Assembly: GCF_034006335.1 (NCBI RefSeq)
Contig: NZ_JAWDIQ010000001.1
From: Paracerasibacillus soli
Lineage (GTDB): Bacteria; Bacillota; Bacilli; Bacillales; Amphibacillaceae
Strand: one strand, 5' to 3'
DNA: 64,000 nt
The notes beneath the pieces are model-generated. The model saw only the letters and a list, made by a program, of their open reading frames with translations. It ran no database searches and had not been told where the DNA came from. This document shows, piece by piece, positions 40,469-49,868 of the stretch (position 1 is the stretch's first letter; every line of letters begins with the position of its first letter). Both the position numbers and the translations under genes were made by a program.

Positions 40469-40578
40469 ATGAAAATGACCGACTCCTGTGGGAAAGCACG
40501 TGTCTGAAGACCCCACAGGAAGTGGGTTTCTTCCGAGGAGGCTGAAGCCGTGCCCACGGAAAGCGTGTCAATTTTCAT
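40469..40578. repeat. Structured GC-rich intergenic element, Bacillaceae-type
   Basis: Multi-stem element: outer stem ATGAAAATGAC / GTCAATTTTCAT, then CCTGTGGG (40485-40492) / CCCACAGG (40512-40519), then TTCCG (40531) / CGGAA (40557) closing GGCTGAAGCC. Text such as AGCACGTGTCTGAAGACCCC and GAGGAGGCTGAAGCCGTGCC is, from memory, very common in spacers of many Bacillaceae. GC content is clearly above its surroundings. Role unknown. Confidence 0.6.
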
Positions 40579-40803
40579 GTAGGATAACGGCATGCACGCT
40601 CCATTTTATATTCTTCCTCAAAAATACTTTTAGCCTATGAAGTTAATATAAATAAAAAACGACGCTGGCGAGATTTGTCCACCAACGTCATTTATTGTAC
40701 AACCAAGACAGCATGAACGCTTTTTATTTTACAGCAGCTAACTGGACTATAAGATCACCACTCTAAGAAATCAAGGGATTTAAATAATGATAAATGCTGA
40801 TCC

Positions 40804-40882
40804 GCAGCCACCAGTTAAAGCCCGATTCGTTCAACTAAATTAGTAGGGGAAGTGCGAAAACCACCATTGAAGTTTCACTTTA
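40804..40882. repeat. Dispersed GTTTCAC repeat, copy c
   Basis: CAGCCACCAGTTAAAGCCCG, GATTCGTTCAACTAAATTAG, TAGGGGAAGTGCGAAAACC, ACCATTGAAGTTTCACTTTA. Overlaps the stop codon of the repaired BCCT gene (40880-40882). Together with the two entries above it fills the 650-base spacer after pdhD, in which I find no protein gene. Confidence 0.65.
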
Positions 40883-42400
40883 TTTACTGTTGTTGCGAAG
40901 AATTCTAACCTCTTCTTGTAGTGCCTTTTTTAACGAAAAGATGATGAGCAGCAATATGATAGCAAATGGAAATGCTGCAATAATAGACGCTGTCTGTAAG
41001 GCTTGAAGTCCACCTTGGGCCAATAGCACAGCAGCGGCTCCAGAATTGGATGATACCCCAAATAAATTTCACTTTATTTGGTGGAAACAAGTTCCCACCG
41101 GTTGTCTGCATACCTAATACAAATGTAGCTGAATCTGCAGATGTAATGAAAAATGTACTAATTAATAAAATGGCAAGTGCAGACATAAAAGTAGCAAATG
41201 GAAAGTGATGAAGTAATGCAAATAGTGCGGTTTCTGTACCTAGATCTTCTACAAAGTGAATTAAATCGATTTGTTGAAAGTACTCTAAGCTAATCGCAGA
41301 ACCACCGAATACAGAGAACCATAATGCCCCAAAAATCGTTGGAACTAATAATACACCTAATAAAAATTCACGTACTGTTCTTCCGCGAGAAACTCGTGCA
41401 ATAAAGGTCCCGACAAAAGGAGCCCAGGCAATCCACCAAGCCCAATAAAATATTGTCCAGTTATTTATCCAATCTGAATGTTCTTTGTCAAATGGAGTCA
41501 TTCTTAAGCTCATGCTCGGTAAATTTTGTAAATAGCTTCCAAATGTCGTCGTAAATAGATCCATGATAAAATTTGTTGGTCCTAAAAACAATAGAAATAG
41601 CATGAGCAATATCGCAAATAGGACGTTTAGATTACTTAAATATTTAATACCACGATCCAATCCAGTCATCGCGGAAATCATAAATAATACAGTTACAATG
41701 ATAATGATGACTAGTTCAAGTAAATAGCTTTTTTCTATATTATATATAAATGATAAACCACCACTTATTTGAATTGCCCCAAACCCTAACGAAGTTGCTA
41801 CACCAAAGACAGTTGCGAATACAGCAGTCGTATCAATGATTGTTCCCCAAGTACCTTTCACCTTTTCTCCCAATACAGGTTCTAATACAGCACTTATAAC
41901 CCCGGAGCTTGTTTTCTAAACTTAAAGAAGGCGAGCGCCAAACCTAGAATGGAGTATATAGCCCAAGGGTGTAATCCCCAATGGAAAAAACTGTACCTTA
42001 ATGCTACTTTTGCTGTTTCATTTGTTTCAGGATCACCGTATGGTGGATGATGAAAGTGAGACAAAGGTTCGGCAGTTCCCCAAAAGACTAAACCAATCCC
42101 CATACCTGCGCTAAACAACATGGAAAACCATGAAATATAGCTGTATTCGGGTTCCTCATTTGGTTTGCCAAGTGTTATCTTCCCGTATTTAGAAAAGATG
42201 AGATAAATTGCAAAGGCAAGAAAAATCGTAGCAGAGAGTAAATAAAACCAACCAAATTTATCAACTAAAAATTGCTGTATCTTATTAGTGACAGCTTCTA
42301 AATTGCCATTAGGTAATGTTTCTTGCGGAATAACTCCCCAAATTATAAATAAAGTGATAATGATCACAGATATGTAAAATACTTTCGTTACCTTTTTCAT
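40880..42400 (-). CDS. BCCT-family betaine/choline/carnitine transporter, OpuD-like (frameshifts)
   Basis: Sodium-coupled uptake of glycine betaine or relatives, 12 TM. Family text: GMGIGLVFWGTAEPLSHF, WGLHPWAIYSILGLALAF, FYWAWWIAWAPFVGTFIARV (aromatic substrate-site helix). Shifts near 41898 and 41052; repaired C-terminus GAAAVLLAQGG to VRILRNNSK, stop at 40880. About 507 residues, normal. OpuD is the closest guess, BetT-type choline carriers the alternative. Confidence 0.88.
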
Positions 42401-42544
42401 TTCATTGCAACCTCAATTCATTATAAAATATTCTTATTTACTATTACCTTAATGCAAAGAAATCATGTAAAACAAAATACAATTCTATTTATGTTACGAT
42501 ATACTTATATTAATTGAATCGACAAAATAGGAGGATTTTTGCAC

Positions 42545-43386
42545 ATGAACTATGGTATGAAATTCATGGTATGCTTGTTATTACTTCTTACGGTAGCCTG
42601 TTCAGAAATGACCCAGATGAAACAAGAAAAGTCGCAGGTAAATACGAAACAAGGTTTAGAAACTACAGAAGATGAAAATAAGCAACAATCAGACCAAATT
42701 GAAGCCGTTGAGACTACGCAAGATTTGGAGAGAATAGCTCCGCAATACGTTTTGAACGAGAATTGGTACATCAAGCCGATTGCAGATGCAAATGAGAAAG
42801 TAGTCTTATTAACAATAGATGATGCTCCTGATAAATATGCGTTGCAAATGGCAAAAACATTGAAAAAATTAAATGTGGGAGCAATCTTCTTTGTGAATGG
42901 TCATTTTCTTGAAAGTAAAGAAGAACAAGCGGTATTAAAAGAAATCGATGATATGGGATTTATGATTGGTAATCATACATATAGCCACGCTTACTTACCA
43001 GATTTATCTGAAGACAAACAAAAAGAGGAAGTTCTACTCGTTAATGAAATGGTAGAAAAAATTACCGGAAAACGTCCAATGTTTTTTCGTGCCCCTCATG
43101 GTGCAAACACGGATTTTACAAAACAATTAGCAGAAAAGGAAAAGATGACTTTAATGAATTGGTCTTATGGTTATGATTTTATGCAAGAATATATGACGAA
43201 AGAAACGATTACAGATATTATGATCCATACTGAATTACTCAGTAATGGTGCTAACTTATTAATGCATGATCGTGAATGGACAGCGAATGCTTTAGAAGAT
43301 ATCGTAATTGGGCTACAGGAAAAGGATATGAGATACTTGATCCTCATCTTATTCAAACATTATCTAATGAAGACATCAAACCTTAA
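42545..43386 (+). CDS. Polysaccharide deacetylase (NodB-domain) lipoprotein (frameshifted at end)
   Basis: About 280 residues. Lipobox LLTVAC, a linker of about 55 residues, then NodB domain: LTIDDAPDKYALQMAKTLKK, IGNHTYSHAYLPDL (metal histidines) and FFRAPHGANTD. The usual TFDDGP motif is TIDDAPD; both Asp remain. Likely removes acetyl groups from peptidoglycan or another surface glycan. Shift near 43328; repaired end GYEILDPHLIQTLSNEDIKP. GGAGG precedes ATG. Confidence 0.85.
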
Positions 43387-43406
43387 TGTGACACACTATA
43401 TACCCC

Positions 43407-43435
43407 TTGTAAAATTAAATGTGTTATACTATAAT
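43407..43435 (+). promoter_or_regulatory. Sigma-A promoter of the SR1-like RNA
   Basis: TTGTAA (43407-43412), 17 bases, TATAAT (43430-43435). Predicted start near 43442, giving an RNA of about 185 nt ending at the 43592-43626 terminator. Confidence 0.75.
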
Positions 43436-43473
43436 AGTATTGTAATGTAAAATAATTAAATGGGGAGACAATA

Positions 43474-43587
43474 ATGGGCACAATAATCTGCCAAGATTGT
43501 CAAAAAATTATTGAACATTTTGATGACGTGAAAGTATCCACGCTATATGGAACTTGTTCGAGTTGTAATAATCGATGTGAATCATAA
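43474..43587 (+). CDS. sr1P: SR1P-family peptide
   Basis: 37 residues, MGTIICQDCQKIIEHFDD then a C-terminal CSSCNNRC. The MGTI-x-C-x-C start, LYGTC and cysteine pairs match the SR1P family; B. subtilis SR1P binds GapA and boosts RNase J1 activity. Ribosome site GGGGAG. RNase J1 is encoded at 30136 in this window. Confidence 0.82.
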   Translation: MGTIICQDCQKIIEHFDDVKVSTLYGTCSSCNNRCES

Positions 43588-43591
43588 TAAA

Positions 43592-43626
43592 AATAGTGCA
43601 CCTACAAAAAGGTGCACTATTTTTTT
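43592..43626 (+). terminator. Terminator of the SR1-like RNA
   Basis: AATAGTGCACCT / AGGTGCACTATT, 6-base loop, T run; begins 4 bases after the SR1P stop, as in known sr1 genes. Confidence 0.92.
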
Positions 43627-43782
43627 GGATTATTTTACGTATAAGGTATACAGGTACCATTACTTTGATCCAGTCTATCATGAAGCGATTTAAAATTATC
43701 TATACAAAATGATTGCTTTCATATAGAATTTCTATCGGTTAACATGATAGGATATGAATAAGAATTTTAAAGGGGTGGTTAT

Positions 43783-44755
43783 ATGAACTGGGAAACGAAA
43801 GTGACAAAGTTATTTCATATTACATATCCGATTGTCCAAGGAGGACTTGCTTACTTAGCATATTCCGAACTAGCTGCCGCAGTATCGAATGCAGGAGGAC
43901 TCGGGCAAATCACTGCCATGAGTTTAGAAACACCTAAAAGACGCTGAGGAAATTCATAAAATACGAACTTTAACAAAGAAACCATTCGGAATTAACTTCG
44001 CAATTGGCCAACATGGTAGATCATTTGAACAACTGGTTGAAGTAGCTATTGAAGAAAAAGTACCAGCAATTTCTGTTACTGGCGGAAATCCAAAACCTGT
44101 ATTAGATATGGTAGATGGACATGGTATTAAAAAACTGGTTTTGGTTGCAGCAAAAAGACAAGCGCAAAAGGCTGAGCAACTAGGGGCAGATGCAGTTATG
44201 GTCGTTGGACATGACGGTGGAGGACATTTAGGGAGAAGTGATGTGGGCACAATGGTGTTAACACCGCAAGTAGTTGATGCCGTTTCTATCCCTGTTATTG
44301 CATCAGGGGGAATTGTCGATGGCCGTGGTTTAATGGCGGCATTAGCGTTAGGAGCAGAAGGAATAGAGATGGGAACAAGATTTATCGCAACAAAAGAATG
44401 TATACATGCACATCCTGCTTACAAGCAAGCAATTTTAGATGCAAATGAGGAATCTACTGTTGTGATTAAACGTTCACTAGGGACACCAGCAAGAGCATTG
44501 CGAAATGAATGGACGGAAAGAATCTTGGAACTAGAAAAAAATAATCCGGGCTATGAGTCATTAAAAGACTTTATAAGTGGAGAAGCTAATTGTAGATATA
44601 TACATGATGGCAATACAGCAAATGGTTTTGGATGGGCTGGTCAAGGTGCTGCTAGAATTCAAAGTATTCCGTCTGTGCAACAACTATTTGAACAAATGCT
44701 AGAAGAAGCAGGTGCTATTCGTCATAATTGGAATAATAAAAGGAGTGTTGAATAA
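43783..44755 (+). CDS. Nitronate monooxygenase / FabK-like FMN enzyme (frameshifted)
   Basis: FMN TIM-barrel enzyme of about 324 residues. YPIVQGGLAYLA at the N-terminus, PFGINFAIG, HDGGGHLGRSDVGTM, PVIASGGIVDGRGLMAALAL and GTRFIATKEC are family blocks; nitroalkane oxidation or enoyl-ACP reduction (FabK) are both possible. One extra or missing base near 43937. In B. subtilis the speA gene follows SR1; here this gene takes that place. Stop is 2 bases before yktA, so they are co-transcribed. Confidence 0.85.
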
Positions 44756-44757
44756 AT

Positions 44758-45027
44758 ATGAATTATTCGTATCCCTTTGAGAATGACTGGGAAAAAAATG
44801 AAATCATAGATGTTATTAACTTTTTTACATTAGTTGAACAGGCGTATGAAAAATCAGTTAACCGTGAAAATCTATTATTGGCGTATAAACGGTTTAAACA
44901 AATTGTTCCATCGAAAAGTGAAGAGAAACGAATGTTTAAAGAATTTGAACATGATTCTACCTATTCAAGTTATCATGTTCTAAAAAAAGCGCGTGAATCA
45001 AATTTAAAAATGATTAAAATGAATTAA
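44758..45027 (+). CDS. yktA: UPF0223 protein YktA
   Basis: 89 residues, MNYSYPFENDWEKNEIIDVI; this YSYP-x-x-x-DW start is diagnostic of UPF0223. Helical; function unknown. AAAAGGAG lies before the ATG, inside the end of the upstream gene. Confidence 0.88.
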   Translation: MNYSYPFENDWEKNEIIDVINFFTLVEQAYEKSVNRENLLLAYKRFKQIVPSKSEEKRMFKEFEHDSTYSSYHVLKKARESNLKMIKMN

Positions 45028-45036
45028 TATGTGAAA

Positions 45037-45075
45037 AAAGCAACCTAAACGATAATGTGATGTCTAGGTTGCTTT
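45037..45075. terminator. Two-way terminator between yktA and yktB
   Basis: AAAGCAACCTA / TAGGTTGCTTT with 17-base loop, A-rich before and T-rich after. Confidence 0.75.
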
Positions 45076-45079
45076 ATGT

Positions 45080-45702
45080 TTACATATATTTAAAAGATAA
45101 GGTATATACGGGTAACAGCTTTTCAAAGATATCTTTTACTTCACTTAAAAATTCCTCTCCATTTGATAAAAGCGGGTGCTCAGCAGGAAATTGTTTTCCA
45201 ATTAATAACTCAGCTTTTTTAACGTTTTTGAATCGATTCAAAGATGCACTCAATGTAGTTGCGTGAATAGGCTGGATATCTTTTTTCATATGGTCCATTG
45301 ACAGCACAAATTCGTTTGGAATGATATTTAATAATTCTTCCTCATGATTCAAGAAAACCTCTGCAATTTCTACTTTATTCGGTAATTCGTAAATAAATGC
45401 CAACCAACAAATACACGATCATCCCATAATCCTAATTGAAAATGCGGATGTTTTTTATAGCCACGTTTATTGTGACTAAAAGCTGCCCACGTATCATTTG
45501 GGGCGTTTTTCGTTCGCCGTGCATGCTTGGCGATATGTAAGTACATTTCTTGATTTAGTGTTTCAGCTAGGTATTGTACTAAGTGATTACCAAACACTCT
45601 AAACTTAGGTTGAATTCGAGTTTGAATTGCTTCCATGCGAGCTTCCAAACCATCTATTTGAAATGTTTCGAAGTCATACTTATTAAATCCCTGAATTTCC
45701 AT
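45080..45702 (-). CDS. yktB: UPF0637 protein YktB (frameshifted)
   Basis: About 207 residues: MEIQGFNKYDFETFQIDGLE, DTWAAFSHNKRGYKKHPHFQ, and after the shift near 45400 LAFIYELPNKVEIAEVFLNH. Function unknown. ATG 45702 follows AAAGGATTGAG. Opposite to yktA, as in related genomes. Confidence 0.88.
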
Positions 45703-46008
45703 TATTCTCAATCCTTTCATGCTATTCAATACGAGAAAAACTTAAACAACAGATACTGTTTAAATTATTTATCGAATGCGCGGAGAAGTCAACTAGATTG
45801 TATTTTGTTTTGTATGTTTATAAATGAGGTGTTCTGGGTAACTTAACAGTAAAATTCATTATCATAATTCGGTTGAACAGTATTGTTTCTATTATCATAT
45901 ATATAAATAAAATAAGCATATTGATTTTTACTACATGTCCCAGAATTCATTGTTTAAATAAAGTAGTTCTTCCAAACTAGACCATTAAAAAGAAAGGGTG
46001 TATTCGGA

Positions 46009-46200
46009 ATGAAATACGTATTAGAAACTTTGCATCTTGAAGAAGAAAAGGAAAAACTTCCTGTTATAAAACTTGAGATTGATTATGAATTAATGACATT
46101 GTTTGATGCTCTAGAAGAAAATGATAAAGTAGGTATTATTAAAGCAAAAGAGAAATTAAATCATTTACGACACCAGTTACTTGAAATTCAAAATAAATAA
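46009..46200 (+). CDS. Small conserved-position protein (possible YkzI)
   Basis: 63 residues, MKYVLETLHLEEEKEKLPVI, predicted helical with EIDYELMTLFDALEENDK and a basic C-terminal helix. Length and place (between yktB and yktC) fit B. subtilis YkzI; sequence match not confirmed. Ribosome site AAAGAAAGGG. The 305-base spacer before it has no other feature I can see. Confidence 0.6.
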   Translation: MKYVLETLHLEEEKEKLPVIKLEIDYELMTLFDALEENDKVGIIKAKEKLNHLRHQLLEIQNK

Positions 46201-46215
46201 ATATGTCGATAATGT

Positions 46216-46244
46216 AAAATGATCCCGATTAGGGGATCATTTTA
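46216..46244 (+). terminator. Terminator
   Basis: AAAATGATCCC / GGGGATCATTTT, small loop, ends the small gene at 46009. Confidence 0.85.
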
Positions 46245-46472
46245 ATGCTGATTATATTACACGACATGCTTTTTTCTATACTGATGTATACATTTTTGCT
46301 ACGATATATGTAGTGACATTGGCCATCAAAATCGAATGGCTTTCTTTTCATAGCATGCAAAAAGGTGAACCTAGCTTAGCTTGTGATAACAATGCTGTAA
46401 TTCACATCGTATGGTTTGAAATTCAGCTATGCTAACAACTATTCACTGAGAAGTAATATTGGAGGAAACAAA

Positions 46473-47279
46473 GTGGATAAAACATTACGTGATGAATTAT
46501 TTCAAAAGGCAAAACAGTGGGTATATGAGGCGGGAGAATTAATTAAGGAGAGAATGAATGAACCACTATCTATAGATACAAAGTCTAATGCGAATGACCT
46601 TGTTACGATTTTGGATAAAGAAACGGAGAAGTTTTTTATTAAAAAGATTAAAGCGAATTATCCTGAACACCTTGTACTAAGTGAAGAAGGATTTGGTGAT
46701 AAATTAAAATCGTTAGATGGTATTATATGGATTATTGATCCGATTGATGGGACGATGAACTTTGTCCATCAAAAAAGAAACTTTGCCATTTCTTTAGGGA
46801 TTTATTGTGAAGGAATTGGAGAAATTGGCATCATTTATGATGTGATGGGCAATTGTCTTTACCATGCTAAAAAAGGGGAGGGAGCCTATAAGAACGAGAA
46901 ACAGTTAGCGCCACTTAAAGAAAAATTAGTTTTAAAAGAATCAATCATTGGAATGAACCACTATTGGCTATGTGAAAATCGGCTTATTGACCATCAAGAT
47001 ATGCAACAATTTATTCGAACAATAAGAGGTGTACGTACATATGGATCAGCAGCACTAGAGTTTGCTTATGTAGCAGAAGGTATATTAGATGCGTATCTTA
47101 CCATGAAACTATCACCATGGGATATCGCTGCAGGTATAGTAATTGTTCAGGAGGTCGGAGGGGTAACAACAGATATATTTGGACAGCCTGTAAATATGCT
47201 AACGGACAATCCAGTGATGGTAGCAAACAGTGTTATTTCTGAACAAATTGCGACGGTTATGAGAAAAGGAAAAAAGTGA
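46473..47279 (+). CDS. yktC: Inositol monophosphatase family protein YktC/SuhB
   Basis: 268 residues from GTG 46473 behind TTGGAGG. Li+-sensitive Mg2+ phosphatase motifs: LVLSEEGFGD (metal Glu), WIIDPIDGTMNFVH (DPIDGT) and LSPWDIAAG. Dephosphorylates inositol phosphates or related sugar phosphates in the cytosol. The longer reading from 46416 has no ribosome site. Confidence 0.9.
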   Translation: MDKTLRDELFQKAKQWVYEAGELIKERMNEPLSIDTKSNANDLVTILDKETEKFFIKKIKANYPEHLVLSEEGFGDKLKSLDGIIWIIDPIDGTMNFVHQKRNFAISLGIYCEGIGEIGIIYDVMGNCLYHAKKGEGAYKNEKQLAPLKEKLVLKESIIGMNHYWLCENRLIDHQDMQQFIRTIRGVRTYGSAALEFAYVAEGILDAYLTMKLSPWDIAAGIVIVQEVGGVTTDIFGQPVNMLTDNPVMVANSVISEQIATVMRKGKK

Positions 47280-47302
47280 TTCATGATGATGAATCACTTT
47301 TG
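47272..47302. terminator. Two-way terminator at yktC/ylaF junction
   Basis: AAAAGTGATTCAT / ATGAATCACTTTT with 4-base loop; includes the stop codons of both convergent genes. Confidence 0.85.
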
Positions 47303-47469
47303 TTACGTTTCGTTTTAATTGAAATACCTAGCCACATAAAGGAACAAGCTAGGATGAGGAACAGAATAATTAGCCAAATATTTAATAATGCTACAGACAA
47401 GGCAACTAAAATAAACATCGCAACAACAAGCATTGCAAGCAACAATAAAGGTATATCAATTTTTTTCAT
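47281..47469 (-). CDS. ylaF: YlaF-like small membrane protein
   Basis: 62 residues from ATG 47469 behind GAGGTG; MKKIDIPLLLLAMLVVAMFI then a second TM and a basic-serine tail. Same size as B. subtilis YlaF. Function unknown. In B. subtilis the next gene is typA (bipA); it is not here. Confidence 0.8.
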   Translation of the reverse strand: MKKIDIPLLLLAMLVVAMFILVALSVALLNIWLIILFLILACSFMWLGISIKTKRNKSDSSS

Positions 47470-47677
47470 TCGTAACACCTCAATATTCATATAACATAAG
47501 ATTTTTGAGAATCTTTCTATTTAAGTATAGTGTAAGATTGTATATTTTGACAGTAAATTGTAGTAGATTTGTTTTAATACTAGCTTCAAGAACTAGTATC
47601 TAGTATGATAGAAAAGAGTTCTTATTACTTAAAATTAGAAGATAATTGAAGTTCTATGGAAATGGAGAGGCATTATC

Positions 47678-47983
47678 ATGATGAGTCCGCTGTTAGAGTT
47701 TTATATTGAGAATTATGGAACGGATCATATTTTTTGGGCATTTTATGTCCCGAATTTAATATTTGGAGCGATTGCTTACAAGCTAGGATTTGCACGTAAG
47801 TTACCGTTAATGAAAAGTGTGTTTGTTTATATTATGTTAGCAGTCGGTATGTTTGTCTTAAATATTTTTGGTACCGTATTTCGCTTACCAATTACGGAAA
47901 GTTTAATTATAACTTCTGTTGTGTTAGCGATATATCGTTTTCGTTTACATATGGATAGAAAACAAAAGCGACAACGTGCATAA
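47678..47983 (+). CDS. ylaH: YlaH-like membrane protein
   Basis: 101 residues; starts MMSPLLEFYIENYGTDHIFW, then two or three TM helices and a basic C-terminus (RLHMDRKQKRQRA). Matches YlaH by order and length. GGAGAGG ribosome site. Ended by a strong terminator shared with ylaI. Confidence 0.85.
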   Translation: MMSPLLEFYIENYGTDHIFWAFYVPNLIFGAIAYKLGFARKLPLMKSVFVYIMLAVGMFVLNIFGTVFRLPITESLIITSVVLAIYRFRLHMDRKQKRQRA

Positions 47984-48013
47984 AAAAATCTCCATTTTAA
48001 TGGAGATTTTTTA
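47983..48013. terminator. Two-way terminator between ylaH and ylaI
   Basis: AAAAAATCTCCATT / AATGGAGATTTTTT with a very short loop. Confidence 0.9.
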
Positions 48014-48214
48014 TATGAACTCATTATTGTCTTTTTCTTCTTGATACAGTTTGAATTTCCCGGTTGCATGTCGTTCGTTTGTCTTTTTTGCAATTCTTTC
48101 TGTGCACGCCACACATAAATACATATTAATTCTTCGGTTCTTTAATCGTTTTGCTTGCAGTGATTCGTCGTCGATTTGTTCAATCTTATCACACAATACA
48201 CACTTTACTTTCAC
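48011..48214 (-). CDS. ylaI: YlaI-like zinc-ribbon protein
   Basis: 67 residues, MKVKCVLCDKIEQIDDES with YLCVACTERI; two CxxC pairs indicate a zinc ribbon. Small cytosolic protein of unknown role (DUF2197). Confidence 0.88.
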   Translation of the reverse strand: MKVKCVLCDKIEQIDDESLQAKRLKNRRINMYLCVACTERIAKKTNERHATGKFKLYQEEKDNNEFI

Positions 48215-48347
48215 ATTCTCACCTCAAATAAAGAGAGTTTACGTTATAAATATAACATAAAATTCAAATGAGAATGTATAGAAAAGCATGTTTTATTCAC
48301 AATATACTTGGGAAAAGCTATATTAATAAAACAAAAAGGATGATAAG

Positions 48348-48593
48348 ATGAAAAAACGTTACATTGTTTCAGCACTCGGTATTCTAGGTGTTGGTGCAGC
48401 AACATATATGATGCGTAATCGAGAAAATGAACAAGAAGAGGTAGATACATTAAAACAAGCCGGGATTCCTGATCAAGTTGAAAAACTTGATGTTGCACAA
48501 TTAGAGAATGCAAAAATGGTTTCTGAAGGATCACAATTTGGTGTCCAGTATTATAATGACATAGCAAATGATCCTACACAATCCTTAAAATAG
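48348..48593 (+). CDS. Hypothetical protein with N-terminal TM anchor
   Basis: 81 residues, MKKRYIVSALGILGVGAATY, one helix, then an acidic soluble tail rich in Q, E and D. Ribosome site AAAGGATGATAAG. Lies in the yla block between ylaI and ylaJ. Not recognised; could be a small spore or envelope protein. Confidence 0.6.
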   Translation: MKKRYIVSALGILGVGAATYMMRNRENEQEEVDTLKQAGIPDQVEKLDVAQLENAKMVSEGSQFGVQYYNDIANDPTQSLK

Positions 48594-48660
48594 ACTAGGA
48601 AAAAGGGTCTGTCCCCCAACGTAATTAGGTGAGGGCAGACCCTTTTGTCTCAGTCTTTTA
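48592..48660. repeat. Dispersed palindromic element, copy 5, as two-way terminator
   Basis: GACTAGG, then AAAAGGGTCTGTCCCCC / GAGGGCAGACCCTTTT, then GTCTCAGTC. Between convergent genes. Confidence 0.75.
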
Positions 48661-48672
48661 TGTTGATTCAGT

Positions 48673-49268
48673 TTACTTTTTATGGTTAGATTGTTCATCT
48701 TGAATATCATCAAGCTGGTCATCTTTATGTTTCGGTAAGATTTCTTTATTTCGATTATTGGTTCCGTTGGTTGATTTTTAGGTAATGGCATATCTGGCAT
48801 GTAACGAGCAATGATTCCGGCTAATTCATCTATAATACCTTGAACGGGATAACCTTGCTGGATTTTATCACCCATATGTCGAATCCGCTCGTATATATCA
48901 CCATCTGCGATGACAATGGCTGTCTTTCCATATGGATCATGACGCAAAGCTTCAGATACTGTATATTTTACTGTACCTACACGTGAACGGTCTAAATCCT
49001 TATCGACATCTATGCCAACTACTGCATAAGGACCAGCAATTACAGCTGTAGCATTGTGAACATTCGGGACACTTGCTGCAACATCGGCCAAATGATTTGC
49101 GATTTGCTCATTTGTCAAATCTTTATTGGGCTGTTCGCTTGAATTTTCAACCTGGACAAACCGATTATGATCCTCTTCAGTAGGTAAAGCCCGCTCTGAA
49201 TGCTGTTGACAACCTATAAGAACTGAAAGCATGGTACTTATTAATACAAGCGTAATGTTTTGCTTCAT
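48673..49268 (-). CDS. ylaJ: YlaJ-like sporulation lipoprotein (frameshifted)
   Basis: About 198 residues. Lipobox LIGC, then the YhcN/YlaJ domain: ADVAASVPNVHNATAVIAG, YAVVGIDVDKDLDRSRVG, GDIYERIRHMG. Shift near 48760; repaired acidic tail ends DEQSNHKK at 48673. Related by family to the lipoprotein at 10272. Probably in the spore inner membrane or cortex; some YlaJ proteins influence germination. Confidence 0.87.
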
Positions 49269-49377
49269 TTTGGAACTCCTCCTAAAAATTCTACATACAC
49301 TGTTATGTATTATTTTTAGTGGACTGTGCCAAATTATACTAGAAATTAGCTTGTTTTTACTTTTATGTATCTAACAA

Positions 49378-49868
49378 TTATTGGATATCAATTTTTTTAA
49401 TTCCTTTAATTGGATTTGATTTATTTGATCCATCATGAAATAAAAGATGTACAGGACCGTCTACAGAAAGTGGCTTTCCATCTACTGAAAATAATAAAAA
49501 ACAATTTTTTAATTGCATAAGAGAAATTTCTGTTTTTCTAGAATCAGAAATAAGCACAGCCTTTGAAGCATTCGATTTTATTTCAATGTTATCTAAAAAA
49601 TGCTTTATAGGCATGACATATGAATATTTTAATGCATCTTCTCGCTCTTTTTTTGACAAACTTTTATTAACTGGTGGTTTTGCATTACCAGGATAAATTT
49701 CTCTTCTAAACGCTCGCTTGTAAGTTGGGCATTACTCTTTTCTTTAAGTTTTAACTTGTCTTTTTCATTAAATGCCTCTTCTAGTTTTATCTTTCTGTCA
49801 TCAAAAATCCACACAGTAGGGTCTAGTGTAATGGGATAGGTTATATTACCTGTCAATTGTACGATCAT
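49378..49868 (-). CDS. ylaL: YlaL-like protein (frameshifted)
   Basis: About 163 residues: MIVQLTGNITYPITLDPTVW and after the shift near 49680 KKEREDALKYSYVMPIKHFL and a C-terminus NPIKGIKKIDIQ. Soluble; role unknown. The B. subtilis genes on its flanks, ylaK (phoH-like) and ylaM (glutaminase), are absent here. Confidence 0.78.

Larger units (their letters stand above)
43442..43626 (+). ncRNA. sr1: SR1-like dual-function small RNA
   Basis: A short transcription unit with its own promoter (43407-43435) and strong terminator, encoding the SR1P peptide. In B. subtilis SR1 lies just downstream of pdhD, base-pairs with ahrC mRNA and encodes SR1P. Here it is also downstream of pdhABCD, with two genes in between. 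Ends are inferred. Confidence 0.7.

Noticed and set aside
43954..44250. Minus-strand ORF inside the nitronate monooxygenase-like gene
   Set aside because: Shadow of a well-supported FMN enzyme on the other strand; low-complexity Pro/Ser/Thr text.
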